A stretch of 64,000 nt of DNA, taken from positions 21,535,577-21,599,576 of the forward strand of contig CM028338.1 of NCBI GenBank assembly GCA_016647705.1, read 5' to 3'. The notes below the pieces were generated by a model, which saw nothing but the letters and a program-made list of their open reading frames with translations, had not been told where the DNA came from and made no database searches. Position numbers and translations under genes: made by a program. Origin of the DNA: Eucommia ulmoides. Taxonomy: Eukaryota > Streptophyta > Magnoliopsida > Garryales > Eucommiaceae. Each line of letters opens with the position of its first letter. Positions within the stretch are counted from its first letter, which is position 1. Positions 37,440-50,800 of this stretch are shown here, piece after piece.

Positions 37440-38295
37440 ATGAAAACTCACAAACAAATACTCACTATTTCAAGAAAAATATATATCCACTCATAGATAA
37501 GACACGTGAACTGCACTAATGGAATTTTGTTGAAAGTAAATAAAAAAGAAAAAAAAATATTCAATTGGGCTGAAACTTTTGAGTCTGCAAAAAATTCCCC
37601 TTTATAAATTCCACAAACTTGAATGACTAAGGTCTGTGAGACCTTCAACCATCTGGAAATGTACCACGTCCTCTTAATGTTTTCATACAGAGGCTTCTTC
37701 ATCTTCTGATCTGAGTGAATTAAAAAACCAAACACAATTTGCTCCTTCTTTTTATATCTTTACTTCTCACACCCTGAAAAATATTTTTATCTTCACATCA
37801 ACTTATTACACAAAGCAGCCTTTATGATACAAGAAGAATCCCAAGCTAAATTTTACGTTACGCATCCCACCAATCACAATATTTGGGACCTCATAAAGGA
37901 GAACCAAAAAATTAAAAATATCAAACGATAAACCTAAAAAAGAAAAAAAAAATCAAATATAAAACTACAGAGATAAATAACCACCACTACCCAACAAAGA
38001 AAACACCAAAGACATCAACTTCTACTTTCCTTGTGCAGCTCAATGTACAAGAGGGAAACCCCAAACCGCCTTCCGTCGAGTAACCTATGCATGGTCTGCG
38101 ACGTGATAGAAAACTAGTACCTTCATTACCGGAACAAGAACAGTGTTCCAAGAGCCTTAAAATCTCCAAACACAGTCACGGATTGCAAGTATGAGAAATC
38201 CTCCATATGGCATCATGTTATGTACATCAATAGTGATCGCAGGCATTTTCATGGCCCTGAAGGTGCATTAGTGGGAAAAAAATTGGGATGATGAT
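37440..38295 (-). other. 3' flank and probable 3' UTR of the BSL gene
   Basis: The sequence downstream of the BSL stop codon is unrepeated and moderately AT-rich. I found no clear AATAAA signal on the minus strand, so the polyadenylation point is not placed; near-upstream elements in plants are often degenerate. No other coding feature is visible. A short 95-codon ORF at 37448-37735 has no recognisable motif. Confidence 0.5.
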
Positions 38296-38859
38296 CTAAA
38301 TCCACGCAAGAGAACCCCGATCATTATTGACTTGAGGGCGGCCTCTAGTTGGTGTCGGCGGTCTGTTAGCATTAAGCTCCTGATTCCATAAAGACAACAC
38401 AGACGGATCATCCCATTACCATAACAAGAGTTGATATCAAAAGGAAAATACTAGATCACTGAGAAAGAAGTAGCACCTGCATCCAAGTATCCTCTATACG
38501 TTCGGGTGACGCTTCGGGAGATGAAATAGCTGGTGGCAATGGATGAATGAGCTTTGGAACAACAACAAGATCTCTACCCAAAACCAAGATTGCACCTGCA
38601 TTATTTGCAGTACCTAGAAACACATGCCAAAAAAAAAGGTTCATCTAACATGTATAAAAAAAATATCAAGGATGGGAGAAAAAGAATAACGTGCAACTTA
38701 TATTCACAAAATCATTAGCGTACCACAGTAATTTGTGGCTGAGAAAAGTGTAATCAAATGACCCTGAGCAAAGCGTTCAAAGCCATCCATCACACATTCA
38801 TGTGCTCGCACAATCAGTTGTAAATCATTGTTGTTGCAAAATTCCATCACGCGATCAGG
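38296..38859 (-). CDS. BSL2/BSL3: BSL terminal exons (RAHE motif and C-terminal tail)
   Basis: Three exons: 38724-38859, 38477-38613 and 38296-38379, fragment residues 583-700. They contain the last catalytic motif RAHE, the SATNYCG loop that precedes the hydrophobic C-terminal strand (AILVLGRDL), and the proline/threonine-rich tail ending GSLAWI and TAG. They are separated from the rest of the catalytic domain by a 14,788-bp intron. Without correct removal of that intron the enzyme would lose RAHE and could not be active; this is inference from family structure. Confidence 0.95.
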
Positions 38860-41800
38860 CTGCAACAGTGAAGTATTTTTTATGAGCCAACACCCCCCAA
38901 AGAAATACATATATGGAGTTGGTCTGGGAATACAATAAACAGAGCCTTGATGTAGATCATAAGTGTACTGTTATAGCTAATTCAATCCTGTCGTCTAAGC
39001 AACATTACGAGAACAACTCAAATTTTTGGCAAGTTCGTATACTAAACGTAGAACAATAGAGTTTACAGAGCCCAGTCACTGAACTATTGAAAGCTGAGGT
39101 TGATTAAGTTTCAAGTTAACATGAATTTAAAAAACATATCCAAGATGGGATACTGTTAGCCCCTAACACTACTAGAGGAACAAGTTGGCACAGACTTAGT
39201 GCGCTTTATAACCAGATGCTGCATGCGGCACAAACAAAGGTGTTGATCTACAAAGGCACCAAATTGGTGCACATTTCGAACCGAACTTGGTGCATGGGCA
39301 ACAAACAACAGCGTTGACAAGAAATAGTCATGGAGGTTAACCAAAGTTCAGAGATAGAATGTTGGGCAAGGACATCTCTCGGTTGACAAAATGTCTGCAC
39401 GGTGGTGCCAAGTTGGGGTAACATGGCACAAAACGTGGGCACGCAGCTAAACCAATGAGTCAATCGTGGGCAGGGGTCCACTATTGACTCCATTATGACT
39501 CGGACATTTTGATGTCTACTGTTGCCTTTGAATTTTTTGCTTGAAATATTATAAGAGGGGTATCCCTCTCTCCAGACCCAAGGCAAAGCACGGCTTACAC
39601 ATGGTGGAAAGCTTGGGATAAAATTTACCCAACAATATCGGTTTGAGGCATAAACCAAAGCGCGGGGTGTCGGCGGACAAGGGCGTCGCGGGACAACATC
39701 AACGGGTGTTAGGCGTTGTGGAGGTGATCCTAGGCACAACGTTAGGATCGGTGCCATGGGTGTGACATGACACCGGGCACAACCTTGGCATGGGGTCAAG
39801 ACAACAAATGTCAACATGAGGTGGCACATATTGGAAAAATGGGGTGTCGTTGGACAATGTTGGTAGGCATTAGGTAGCGTTGGAATAAGGTGTTGGACAT
39901 GCATTGGCGAATTAGAGCATTGTTGGGCAATGTTGGTGTACATTGATGTTGTTGGCATATGGTGCAAGATAATCCTAGGCACGACGCCAGGATTGGGTTT
40001 CATTGGCGCGGCATGAAACCACCAGAAGACCTTGGTGCGGTACCAAGGCAAGGCAGACAGAACATGAGCACAACGCCATGTTGTGATAAGCGTCATGTGG
40101 GCAGCATGACAAACCATTGGGCACAACGGTGCATTCTGGTTAGGAAAATGCATACGGAAGTGGCAAGTCGTTGGACGCGGCAACGCAACAAGATGCAACA
40201 GAACAAGTCAATTGAGCTAAGCAGTTGGCACTTAGCTAATGTACGGAAATTGGCTAAGTGTGGACAGTTTATGGGACGTGTTGGGAATGTGGGGCAATTA
40301 TGGATGCTAGCCAGAAAAATGGTTAAGTAACTGCCTTGTAACTTGTTTGGCCACATGTCCAGCAGTTGTGTAGCAATTTTTGTGCAAGTTGCCTAGCAGT
40401 TGGGACTGTCAACTACACTGTTTGTGCATAAATATGTGCATTTTCGAATTTGCATGAGTAAGCAGTGAGTAACTAATGTTTCCACAACCCACAACCAGAA
40501 TATAGTGGGTTTGTTTCCTTGTTTTCGCTAAGTAATAAAACAGGGTTGACTTCGGTTGTAATCGTTGCGTTTTCATACTGTTTTTGGTGCGTGTGAATGC
40601 GTCTGGTTGTGCGACAGTATGTTGTTCAAGAACGCTTGAGCAGCTGACTGGTTGGTGGGCAACTAGGCCATCACAAGTGCGAAAAATTTTAGCCAAAATT
40701 TAAATATGTGACAATTACCATGGTTTATGTCGTTTACAGATAAAGAAACACTAGTTGATGAAAAAGGAAGCGATTAATTTGGAATTTTGAATAGAAACAT
40801 TAGATTCATAAAGATTTGGGATTAGTATGCAAGATGGACTACCATGTGTATGTCATGTACAGATAATATAATCGAAGATGATGAAAATAGGAAGCAATTA
40901 ATGAATTAAGAATTCTCAAGAGATTTCATCAACTATAAAATACTTAATCAATTAAGTGCATTTGATAAACTATAAAATCACAAAGTATTAGAAATTGGTG
41001 AAACATTTAACTGATGCGTCTCGCACAACCATCATTAAAACTATTTCCACTAGCAAAGATAGAGAACAATACATATAAATAGAATTGCAGAGAGTGAATA
41101 ACTCATGAAGAAAAAATAGAGAATTAAATAGAAATTTTGAGAGATCGAGTTGAAAAAATCTTTTTAGTCAGAAAAAGTTTTACGTATACAACCTTATTGA
41201 GATAGAAAGTATTGTTAATAAATTCAGCAAAAATTCAGGAATTAAATTTCAGAACTTTAAATTCAGCAGTAATAAATTTTCACCGGTTAATTTTCAGTTT
41301 TATCAAATGAGCCCCTAGATGCAGTTCAATTCAACTGAACATTAAATATTAAAAATTAGATGCTTAATTTTAGATGTTGAAACTTGAAACTACAATCTCG
41401 CAGAAGTATTTAAACCGAAAACCGTTTGGTTACAAATTGAAATTTTGAAGTATGGAACTTGATCAAACTGTTCGATAAATAGTGATAACTGATTCAAGTC
41501 TGAAACAACTTAATTTCTCATTTAGATACGAAACTTCAATATGTATTTCACATCCTATGCATGATGTACTGATATATAAAACAAATTTTACAAAACTGTC
41601 AATTAGTAAATGGTGGAAATTTGAATCCAATAATCTCACCATGCACCACTAGAGCAGAATATCTCTTTACATCTCTCTCTGGAATTTCCAGTCTTAACAT
41701 TTTTCTTTTTAAATATTCACTGCTCGATAATTCTCTCTACATCTTTCTACAATTTTATGTCATTTGGATTTTCCTCTCCATCATTTCATATCTAAAAACG

Positions 41801-44800
41801 TGTCTTCCCTCCATCCCAAAATTGTCTTATTTGACTTTGCCCAAAGTTCTAGGTAATATTTGAATAGTTTCTACTTTACTATATTGTTCTTAGGAAAGAT
41901 GTAAAAGAATCTTAACTTTAGGAATGAGTGGCTTCAAATAGCTAGTTAGGAAAAATTGATAAATATGCATGAAAGAAAATGACCAATTACTTTAGGACAA
42001 CCTAAAAAATGTACGACAATTAATTTGGAGGGAAATACTATCTTTAATCTATGTGCACTTTTCTCCCGAAAAAAAAAAATGTATCCTTTCAGGCTCCTCC
42101 TAAACTCTAAAATTTTCTACCAACGTCCTCACTCTACAAATTTTTCTTTAATCTAATCTAAAACTCCCTCTAGAGCTGTTATCTCTACAATGTTTTTTCT
42201 CCATATTTAACTCTTTCTAAACTTTTACCTTCAGCATTTCTCCCTATTTATCATTTTTCGATCTTGTATGTAAATTAATGTCTTTAAGTTTTCTGTCTCA
42301 TATATTTTTCTCCAAAACATCCTTCTGTAAGAAGTGGAAAAGATGATTCAATTGCGGTAGTGGTGGTGGTTGTGGGAGAAGCAGTTGTAAACTTTTACCT
42401 TTTAGCATTTCGCCCTTAAATCTTTTGGTATCTTTTTTGTATGTAAATTTATTTCTTTAAGTTTTCAGTCTCTACATCTTTCTTTCCAAAACTTTCTTCT
42501 GTAAGATGTGGAAAATATGATTCAATTGTGGTGGTTGTGGGAGAAGCAGCCGTAGTGATGGGTGCATGGTAGAGATGACATTCGTATTTGCTTTTGAGTG
42601 GTAAATGATTAGTGTCTTGTTACTTATTTTTTGACACATTCAAGTAGTAAACTATTATGTTATCAAATACTCTTAATCAAAATTGCTTAATCGTTCAGTT
42701 TTAAATGCCAAATTAGGTAATCAAACAAGACATTAGATTCCATTGTTCAGTGCAATAGACGAATTTGAGTAGGATGCTACCCATAGAATCGAAACAAGGC
42801 AGGATGATTAAAAGTACACAAAAATGAGACATTTATGAAGGAATGATGTGCATCCCATATAACAAAGGGTATTTTACTAGAATGAGCTCTTCCGTGTCAA
42901 TGGGTTCAAGCAGGTTACCCCAGTAAGAACAGAGATTAGCTGGTTGAACTGCCTCACTTGTACTAGCGCTCAAGCCTCAAGCAGAAATTAGGAAAGTTCA
43001 ACAAGAATCGTTCCATAAAACTTTATTATGTTGGAAGATTAATAATCAACTACTTGCTCACAAACTCAATCATATATTCTATGTATTTTGACCAAAGAGT
43101 TATAATCCTTCAAAAAGTTCATCTCCTTAATTTTCTACAGAAGGCCACAGGGTCTCAGTTCCAGTTTGCTTGTTCAGTGTTTGACACCGCTTGCAACTTC
43201 AATGAATACTTGGGAACAAAAAACCCCATTCGTATAATGAAAATTAAACAGGAAAAAAAAAATCTATAAAGAAAATATAAAATTGCCTTTGTTCAGGCCA
43301 GGCGGCTTGGTCAGCTTGAGCATAGTGATGCTTAAGTTCAGTCCAATTTTGATCTGTCTTGAAACTTCATCCAAGAAAAACAGCCAGGCTCAATCTAAAC
43401 TTAAGCCCGACTCTGATTCTAATTGGGACACACTGGTAAGCCTCGAATCAGTTCAGCCTACGGAAAGTCCAACACAAAAAGGTAACTATATAAAATCAGG
43501 ACCTCAAAAAGTCCATCTTACGGGAAATTGTAATCCTACATCCATCTTCTACTGATAACCAGACAATTCGCTATAGCAGAAACCAACACACAAACAAGAG
43601 AAAGGAAGGGAAAGGAAAAAATAAAATTGATCATTCCGTTAATCCCAAAAATACCCAAGTCGAGACTCGAGCCAGAAAACACCAAGTCAATTGTACGAAT
43701 TCACAAGTGACAGCCAACACAAGCGGGTAACGGACACGTGAAGAGCACATGATCTGACGGTTGAAGCCTTCAACAGAAATGGGCACACGACAAACAAAGA
43801 AAGGGGCAACTACTTTTGGTGCAAATTGACTATCCCACTACAGCAAGCTTTAAGAAAATCATGGCATTGAAAGAAACAACCAGATTCAAGAAAAGAGGGA
43901 AGAGTAAATGGCAAGTGCTATAAATTCGAAGGATGACACTGAAGCAAGATACAACAACAACTAAGCCTTTATCCCACTTATGTAGGGTCGGCTATATGAA
44001 TCCATTTACGCCATAGTAATCGATCAAGATACACTCAATCAAAAATCAGACCCAAGAATCAATTCATCTTATCCACCTTTCCTTTCCTTTCCTTTCCTTA
44101 GAAGTAGAAGTAACTTACTCGTAGTCAAACAGCCGGCACAATGCCTCGAAGTTAGGAGAACCTTCCCGGAAAATTTTGAAATTTTGAAGTTAATTTGTAA
44201 GTTTGTGATTTCAATTCAACCATCTTCAATTAAGTTTATTTACCCATCTCAATTTCTATCCCCATCCCTCTTTAAATTACACCACTTTAATTACTATCTA
44301 TCCCTAACTCATTACTTTACGCAATTCACTTTTATCCAATTTACCTACTTTCCTTGTACTGCGTTCCCTTAGAATGCTTTCCATAGGTGTAGATTTAATA
44401 TAATTTGTGATCTCATCCCACACTCACTCACATCATACTAGATCATTTTGAAATAATCAGTTTTCCTATCATTTTCTTAAAATGACCCCTAAATTGAGGA
44501 AGAGAGTGTACACTGTACACGCAATCGCTTGGTCGCTGATTATACTCTGTTTTAAGTAAACATTACTTACGGCACACCTAGTATAACTAAACAAGCCGCA
44601 CACATTCAAAACACATCCATTCAGCTGCACTTGCTTAAAAAGGGTAAATATTTTGAAGGGTTAATCGCACTTTGCCCCCTCCAGTATATGCACAAAAAAA
44701 TTTGCCCCTTGAACCGAAAAAAAAAAAAAAAATTGCCCTTATTTCATATCAACATGCAACACCGATAGAAACCATTAAATTAGGAAAATGTAATAAAACC

Positions 44801-47800
44801 CCGTAACAGAAGCTTCTAATTACAAACATGCCATTAAAGAGTAATTCATGGGGAATTGCAATTGGAACTCCAGATATTCTATTTGCACTCTAATATTACT
44901 ATGATTATGTAAAATTAGAGTACACATAAATATTTGAAATTACTATATATTCTAATTAATTAACTTAATAATTGTAGAAACAAAAAAAATGTATAAATAA
45001 AATAAAAATGGAAATAAAAAAAAAACAATAACAAACACAACCATTTTCCTTTTCTTCTGTCCTTTTTTCTCTCTTTTCTTTTCCTTTTATTTTCTCTTAT
45101 TTTATTCCTTTCCTTCTTTCTCTTTCTTTCTTTTTTTTTTTTTTTTTTTTCCTTTTCTTTTCTTTTTACTTTCTTCTTCTTTTTGTAGGAATCCCCTTAC
45201 AACCCAGACTCAAAAAGCTTTCCACAGCAAAGGCAACGGCCACGAACACCAACGTCATCCTATCTCACAGTGCTCAACAGCCATCTCCATTGGCATGACA
45301 ATCTCACCATCTCCATTGAAGTGATATCTTAAGAATAAATTGAAATTGAACTCCCAAGAACAAATCAAAATTACAACCTATAAACACGGCATTTTGACCG
45401 TCCTCACAAAAAAATTAATTTCATTTCGCAATTTACTTTATATATTTATTTTTTGATTTATTTTAATTTATTTTCATTTTACTTTATTTTGATAAAAAAA
45501 TTTAAAACAAAAGAAAAAAGAGAGAAGGAAAAAAAAATTAAAAAAACAAAAAAAAATAGGAAAAAGAGAAAAAAGAAAGAAAATAGAAAAGAAAAAACAA
45601 AAAAAGAGAACATGTAAGAGAGAAAAGGATGAGAGAGAGAGAGAGAGAGAGAAGAGAGTGGCGCCTGCCAAGAAAAAAGAGAAAAAAATGGGAAATGGGG
45701 TTGGCCGCAAAAAAATAAGTAAGAAAGCAAGCTGCACGTGCCAGCAAGCTGCCCAAGCCAAGGGGGTACACAATTTCCTTTTTCGGTTTCTTTTCTTTTT
45801 CCTTGCCAATCAAGGACTAGGGTTGGGCAGCCAAAACTAGGTTTTAGGGTTTTTCAGTGGTTTTCCATTCCTCATCCTTTCCTATAAATAGAACTCTTAT
45901 TCTCATAGTTCGATCACTCAAAAATTTAGAAAGAAACCCTCCTAAGAATCGATTCTCAGAAGGAAGCCCATTTGGGAAGCCAACTTCAGAAAAAAAATAA
46001 AAAAACATTTGTCGGGGATCCTAGCTAGAACATGTACGCTTTTTTCTTTTAATATTAATATTAGTACTCTTTTTATCGTTTTTTAGTTATCGCAATTTGA
46101 ATTCCTGTAAATTTAATTCTTGTTAAAACCATCCAATGATTTGATGAAAAATGTCAGGACAAAGTTTTCCTTTTTGGTTTAGCCTTCGAGCGTTAAATGA
46201 GGACTTCTTTTTTATTTTTTCGCATTTAAATAATCTTGTTATTTATGTTGTTGCTATACATATATTCATAGTTTAAAAAAAATCTATATAAAAGATTTTT
46301 AAAACAAAACTTATTTTTTATTTTTTCGCATTTAAATAATCTTGTTATTTATGTTGTTGCTATACATATATTCATAGTTTAAAAAAAATCTATATAAAAG
46401 ATTTTTAAAAAAAAAGTTCTGTTTTGAAAGGATTAACTCCTACAAGCCTTAAGACGAATTCAATGATTCGATAAATTGAAGGAGATATTTCTATACCGCC
46501 AATTTGATTCCTCAAATAAAGTGGAATTTAGAAACGGTCGGTTTAGAAAATCACTTTCCTCGGTAAGTAGCTTCGTTGGGTCCCGCTCAAGTCTTGGAGG
46601 GGTTAATTCAAACAAAACTTGTTTATGTGACGTTCCATTAATTCTCATCCCCACAGGATTTGAGGAAACGACAAATCGGGACTTATTTGACTTAATTGGA
46701 CAAATTAGGAAAGCAAACATTCCATAACATCGCATTCATATGGTAAGTGATTGTAATATTCCATGCCACTTTGCATGTTGCCTTTAGCATCACTTAGAAG
46801 AGATGTTTAAGACACTTTTCACAACCTACACTTTTCATGTTTTATTACATCATATGTACTTATCTTAAATTCCATAATTCATCCCATCGAACCACCTTTT
46901 CACCATTTAGTATATGCATGTTTAGCACACGAATACCACTTATACTTTGCATATTCATTCTCATAAAGGCCTTTTACGTACGCCATACTAGCTATTTTAG
47001 ACATTACATCTCTTCCTCGTATAGTTATGTTAATTCATTTAGGTCCAAAATAAAACATTACTGTTAAGAGTTGGGAGACTAAAACAATGGTATTACCATG
47101 GACTATCGTCATTAATGAGTGGTTAACTAATATCATTAATGAAAGTGGTTAGCTAATATCATTAATAAAAGAGGTTGGCTAGTATCATTAATGAGAGTGG
47201 TTAACAAGTATCATTAATGTCGTGGAAGAATTGTCTCCCTCATTAATGAGGTTGTTGGCTAGCCCCATTAATGAAGTGGTTGGTTGTTGAACTCTTCCCT
47301 TATGAATAGAGGGTTGAGTGGTAGTGGTGATATATGTAAGTGTGTGTCAAGTGAAGTGAGAAATAATAGTCTCAGTTTTGTATTCTCCCTTGTAAATCTC
47401 TCATTCTCTCAATATAGTAATTTCTTCTTGTGGCGTGGATTAGACTTACATCAAACCACGTTAAATTCTTGTGTCGTTTCTTTCTTTGCTAGTGAATCTT
47501 TGGTGTTCCTTGTTCTTCAAATCATTATTGTGTTGTTAGGAGTCGGTCCGATCCCCAACAACTGGTATCAAAACTTAGGCTCTGACTCTCTCAACATAAC
47601 AATGGCCAGTGGCAAGGTTGTGGTCGATAAATTCAATGGGGATAATTTCGCCTTTTGGAGGATGCCGATAGAAAATTATTTGTACCAAAAGGACCAATGG
47701 CAGCCGCTGTATGGAAAGACGAAAAAACCTGAAAAGCTGTCACAAGAAGAATGGAACGCTCTCAATCGCAAGGCGCTGGGAACGGTTCAGCTTACACTGT

Positions 47801-50800
47801 CAAGCACAATGTTAAGCAACGTAAAAAAGGAGAAGACGACAAAGGATTTGATTGATGCTCTTGAGAGCATGTACGAGACTCCCACGGCGACGAACAAGTC
47901 ATTTACTCTCCGGAAACTTTTCAGGATGAAGATGGAAGAACATGATGATGTTTTAGAATACATCAGCCATGTTCATGACATCTTTGATCAGTTGGAGATG
48001 GTGCAAATAACGTTCGCGGAAGAAATTAAAGCCATGCTCCTTTTCTCTCCTCTTCCCGATAGTTGGGACAACTTAGTTGTATCGATCACTGGTGGAGCCG
48101 GTCGTACTAAGTTGGTAGAGAAGGATGTCATTACTTCGATCATCAGTGAGGAAACTCAAAGGAAGAACTCAGCCAAAGTTCTGGGACAGTATTGAAGGTT
48201 GAAGAGAAAGGAAGAAAATCAACAAAAGGTGGCAACAGCAGGAGTCATTCCAAGTCCGCGAAAGGATGAGGAAAGTCAAAAACGAGAAATGCAGAGTGCT
48301 GGAGTTGTGGACAAAAGGGGCATTGGAAGAGAAATTGCCCAAATCCACCAAGAAGGCAAGAGTCAGATAGCAAAGAGACAGTTTGTCTATCCGACGGTGA
48401 GTCTTCAGATGCACTCATACTCTCGTTGGCTACTCACAATGATGTGTGGATAATTGATTCTGGTGCGTCGTTTCATGCCACTTCATGGAGGGACATATTG
48501 AACAACCATGTCCTGGAAAACTTCAGTAGGGTCTACTTGGGGGATGATGAACCTTGCAACATCACTGGCAAGGGAGAAGTTCAGATCATCCAAGCAGATG
48601 GTTCTACTCTTAGATTACGGGATGTTAGACATGTTCCCAGTCTAACTCGCAACCTAATCTCCGTGGGACAATTGTCAGAGGCAGGAGTGATTACCACCTT
48701 CAACATTGAATCTTGGAAGATGTCAAAGGGCGCAATGGTGCTCGCACGAGGGAAGAAAAAAGGCACACTGCATATGACATCTGGTTCTCATGATGCTATT
48801 ATGGTTGCATCCCCGAAAACAAATGCAGACATATATGGCATCGTCGGCTTGGTCACATGAGTGAGAATGGCATGAAGATACTTGCTTCTCGAGGCAAGTT
48901 GAAGGGACTGAAAGATGTAGCAGTAGGTTTTTGTGAAGATTGCGTGCTTGGCAAGCAAAGAAAGGTAAGCTTCACGAAAACCACCAAGACTCCTAAAATT
49001 GAACGACTTGAGTTGATCCACTCTGATGTTTGAGAACCGGCACAGGTTAGGTCTCGGTGGCTCTGTCTACTTTGTGACGCTTATTGACGATGCAACGAGG
49101 AAACTTTGGGTTTACTTCATGAAACACAAAGATGAAGTCTTTGACGTGTTCAAGAAGTGGATAGCCCTATTTGAGAACGAGACAGGTCTGAAGTTGAAGT
49201 GTCTCAAATCAAACAACGGCGGAGAATATTGTGAGAAAGAGTTTGGCTGATTTTGTGCTGAAAATGGCATTAGAAGGTTGAAGACTATTCCAAAGAAGCC
49301 CAGACATAATAGAGTTGCTGAGCGGATGAACTGGACTATTCTAGAGCATGCCAGGAGCATGAGAATTCACGCAAGTTTGCCTAAGGAGTTTAGGGCAGAT
49401 GCAGTGAACACAGCTGTCTACTTGATCAACCGAGGACCATCCGTATCATTGGATGGTGGGCTACCGGAAGAAGCATGGACAGGGAAAGAGGTGAGTCACT
49501 CTCATCTCAAGGTGTTTGGATGTGATGCGTATGTTCAAATCAAGGCCGAGAATAGGAGCAAACTTAATCCTAAGTCTCGAAAATGCACGTTTATTGGCTA
49601 TGGAGGAGACAGCTATGGCTACAAACTTTGGGATTCTGAGAAATGCAAAGTTGTCAAGAGCATGGATGTTGTGTTTAATGAGTCTATCATGTACAAGGAC
49701 AGACTTGGAGGAGAAAAGAAGATTGATGCTAAACAAGAAATAGTCGAGTTGGATGACTTGAGGTGTGAGGATCAAGAAAGGCCCTACGCCGATCCAGCAG
49801 ATCAACCAGAGTCATCAACTCTTCCCTTGAAAAGATCTACCTGAGAAGTCAGACCACCACAACGGTATTCCCCTTCTTTTCATTATCTACTGTTGACAAA
49901 TAATGGTGAACCTTCTTGCTATGAAGAGGCTCTGCAAGTGGAAACACACGACAAGTGGGAGCTTACCATGAGAGACGAAATGGACTCCCTCTTGTCAAAT
50001 CAAACTTGGGAGTTAGTCAAACTTCCAATGGGAAAGAAAACACTTCATAACAAATGGGTTTACTGGTTGAAGGCGGAGCACGATGGTACCAAGAAGTACA
50101 AGGCAAGATTGGTGGTAAAGGGCTTTGAGTAGAAAGCAAGTATTGATTACTCCGAGATCTTTTTTCCAGTGGTAAAACACACGACTATCCAGATTGTGTT
50201 AAATCTAGCCGCAGTGCATGATTTACACCTAGAGCAGTTGGATGTGAAAACTGCATTTCTTCATGGTGATCTTGAAGAAGATATCTACATGCATCAACCA
50301 CAGGGGCATGTGGTTGAGGGAAAAGAAGAATTGGTATGTAAGCTGAAGAAGAGCTTGTATGGCTTGAAACAAGCTCCGAGACAGTGGTATAAGAAGTTTG
50401 ATAGTTTCATGAAAAACAATGGCTTCTGCAAGTGCAATTCTGATCATTGTTGTTATTTCAAGGAAATAAAGACTTCTTATTTGATTCTTCTTTTATATGT
50501 GGATAACATGCTAGTTGCAGGACCTAGCATGAAGGAGATCTCTAGTCTTAAACGGAGATTATCTGAGGAATTTGCAATGAAGGATCTTGGCACGGCAAAA
50601 CAGATCTTTGGGATGCGAATTCACAGGGACAGGAAGAAAAAGATCTTGAAATTGTCACAAGCGGAGTACGCGGACAAGGTACTCAGGAGATTCAACATGG
50701 AAGATGTCAAATCGGTCAGTACACCTCTAGCTGCGCACTTTGGACTCTCCAAGGAACAATCACCAATAACAAAGGAGGAACATGAAGAAATGGCTAAAGT

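Noticed and set aside
39248-40198. 316-codon ORF on the minus strand
   Set aside because: Composition (His, Pro, Cys, Thr, Met rich) follows the G-rich plus strand; no domain, no conserved block, and it lies in a repeat inside an intron.
45474-45840. Overlapping ORFs on both strands
   Set aside because: Produced by A/G-rich and T/C-rich tracts including (GA)n; low complexity.
47284-47601. Codons upstream of the Copia gag ATG in the same frame
   Set aside because: They lie in the 5' LTR and leader; gag most plausibly starts at 47602 after the primer site.
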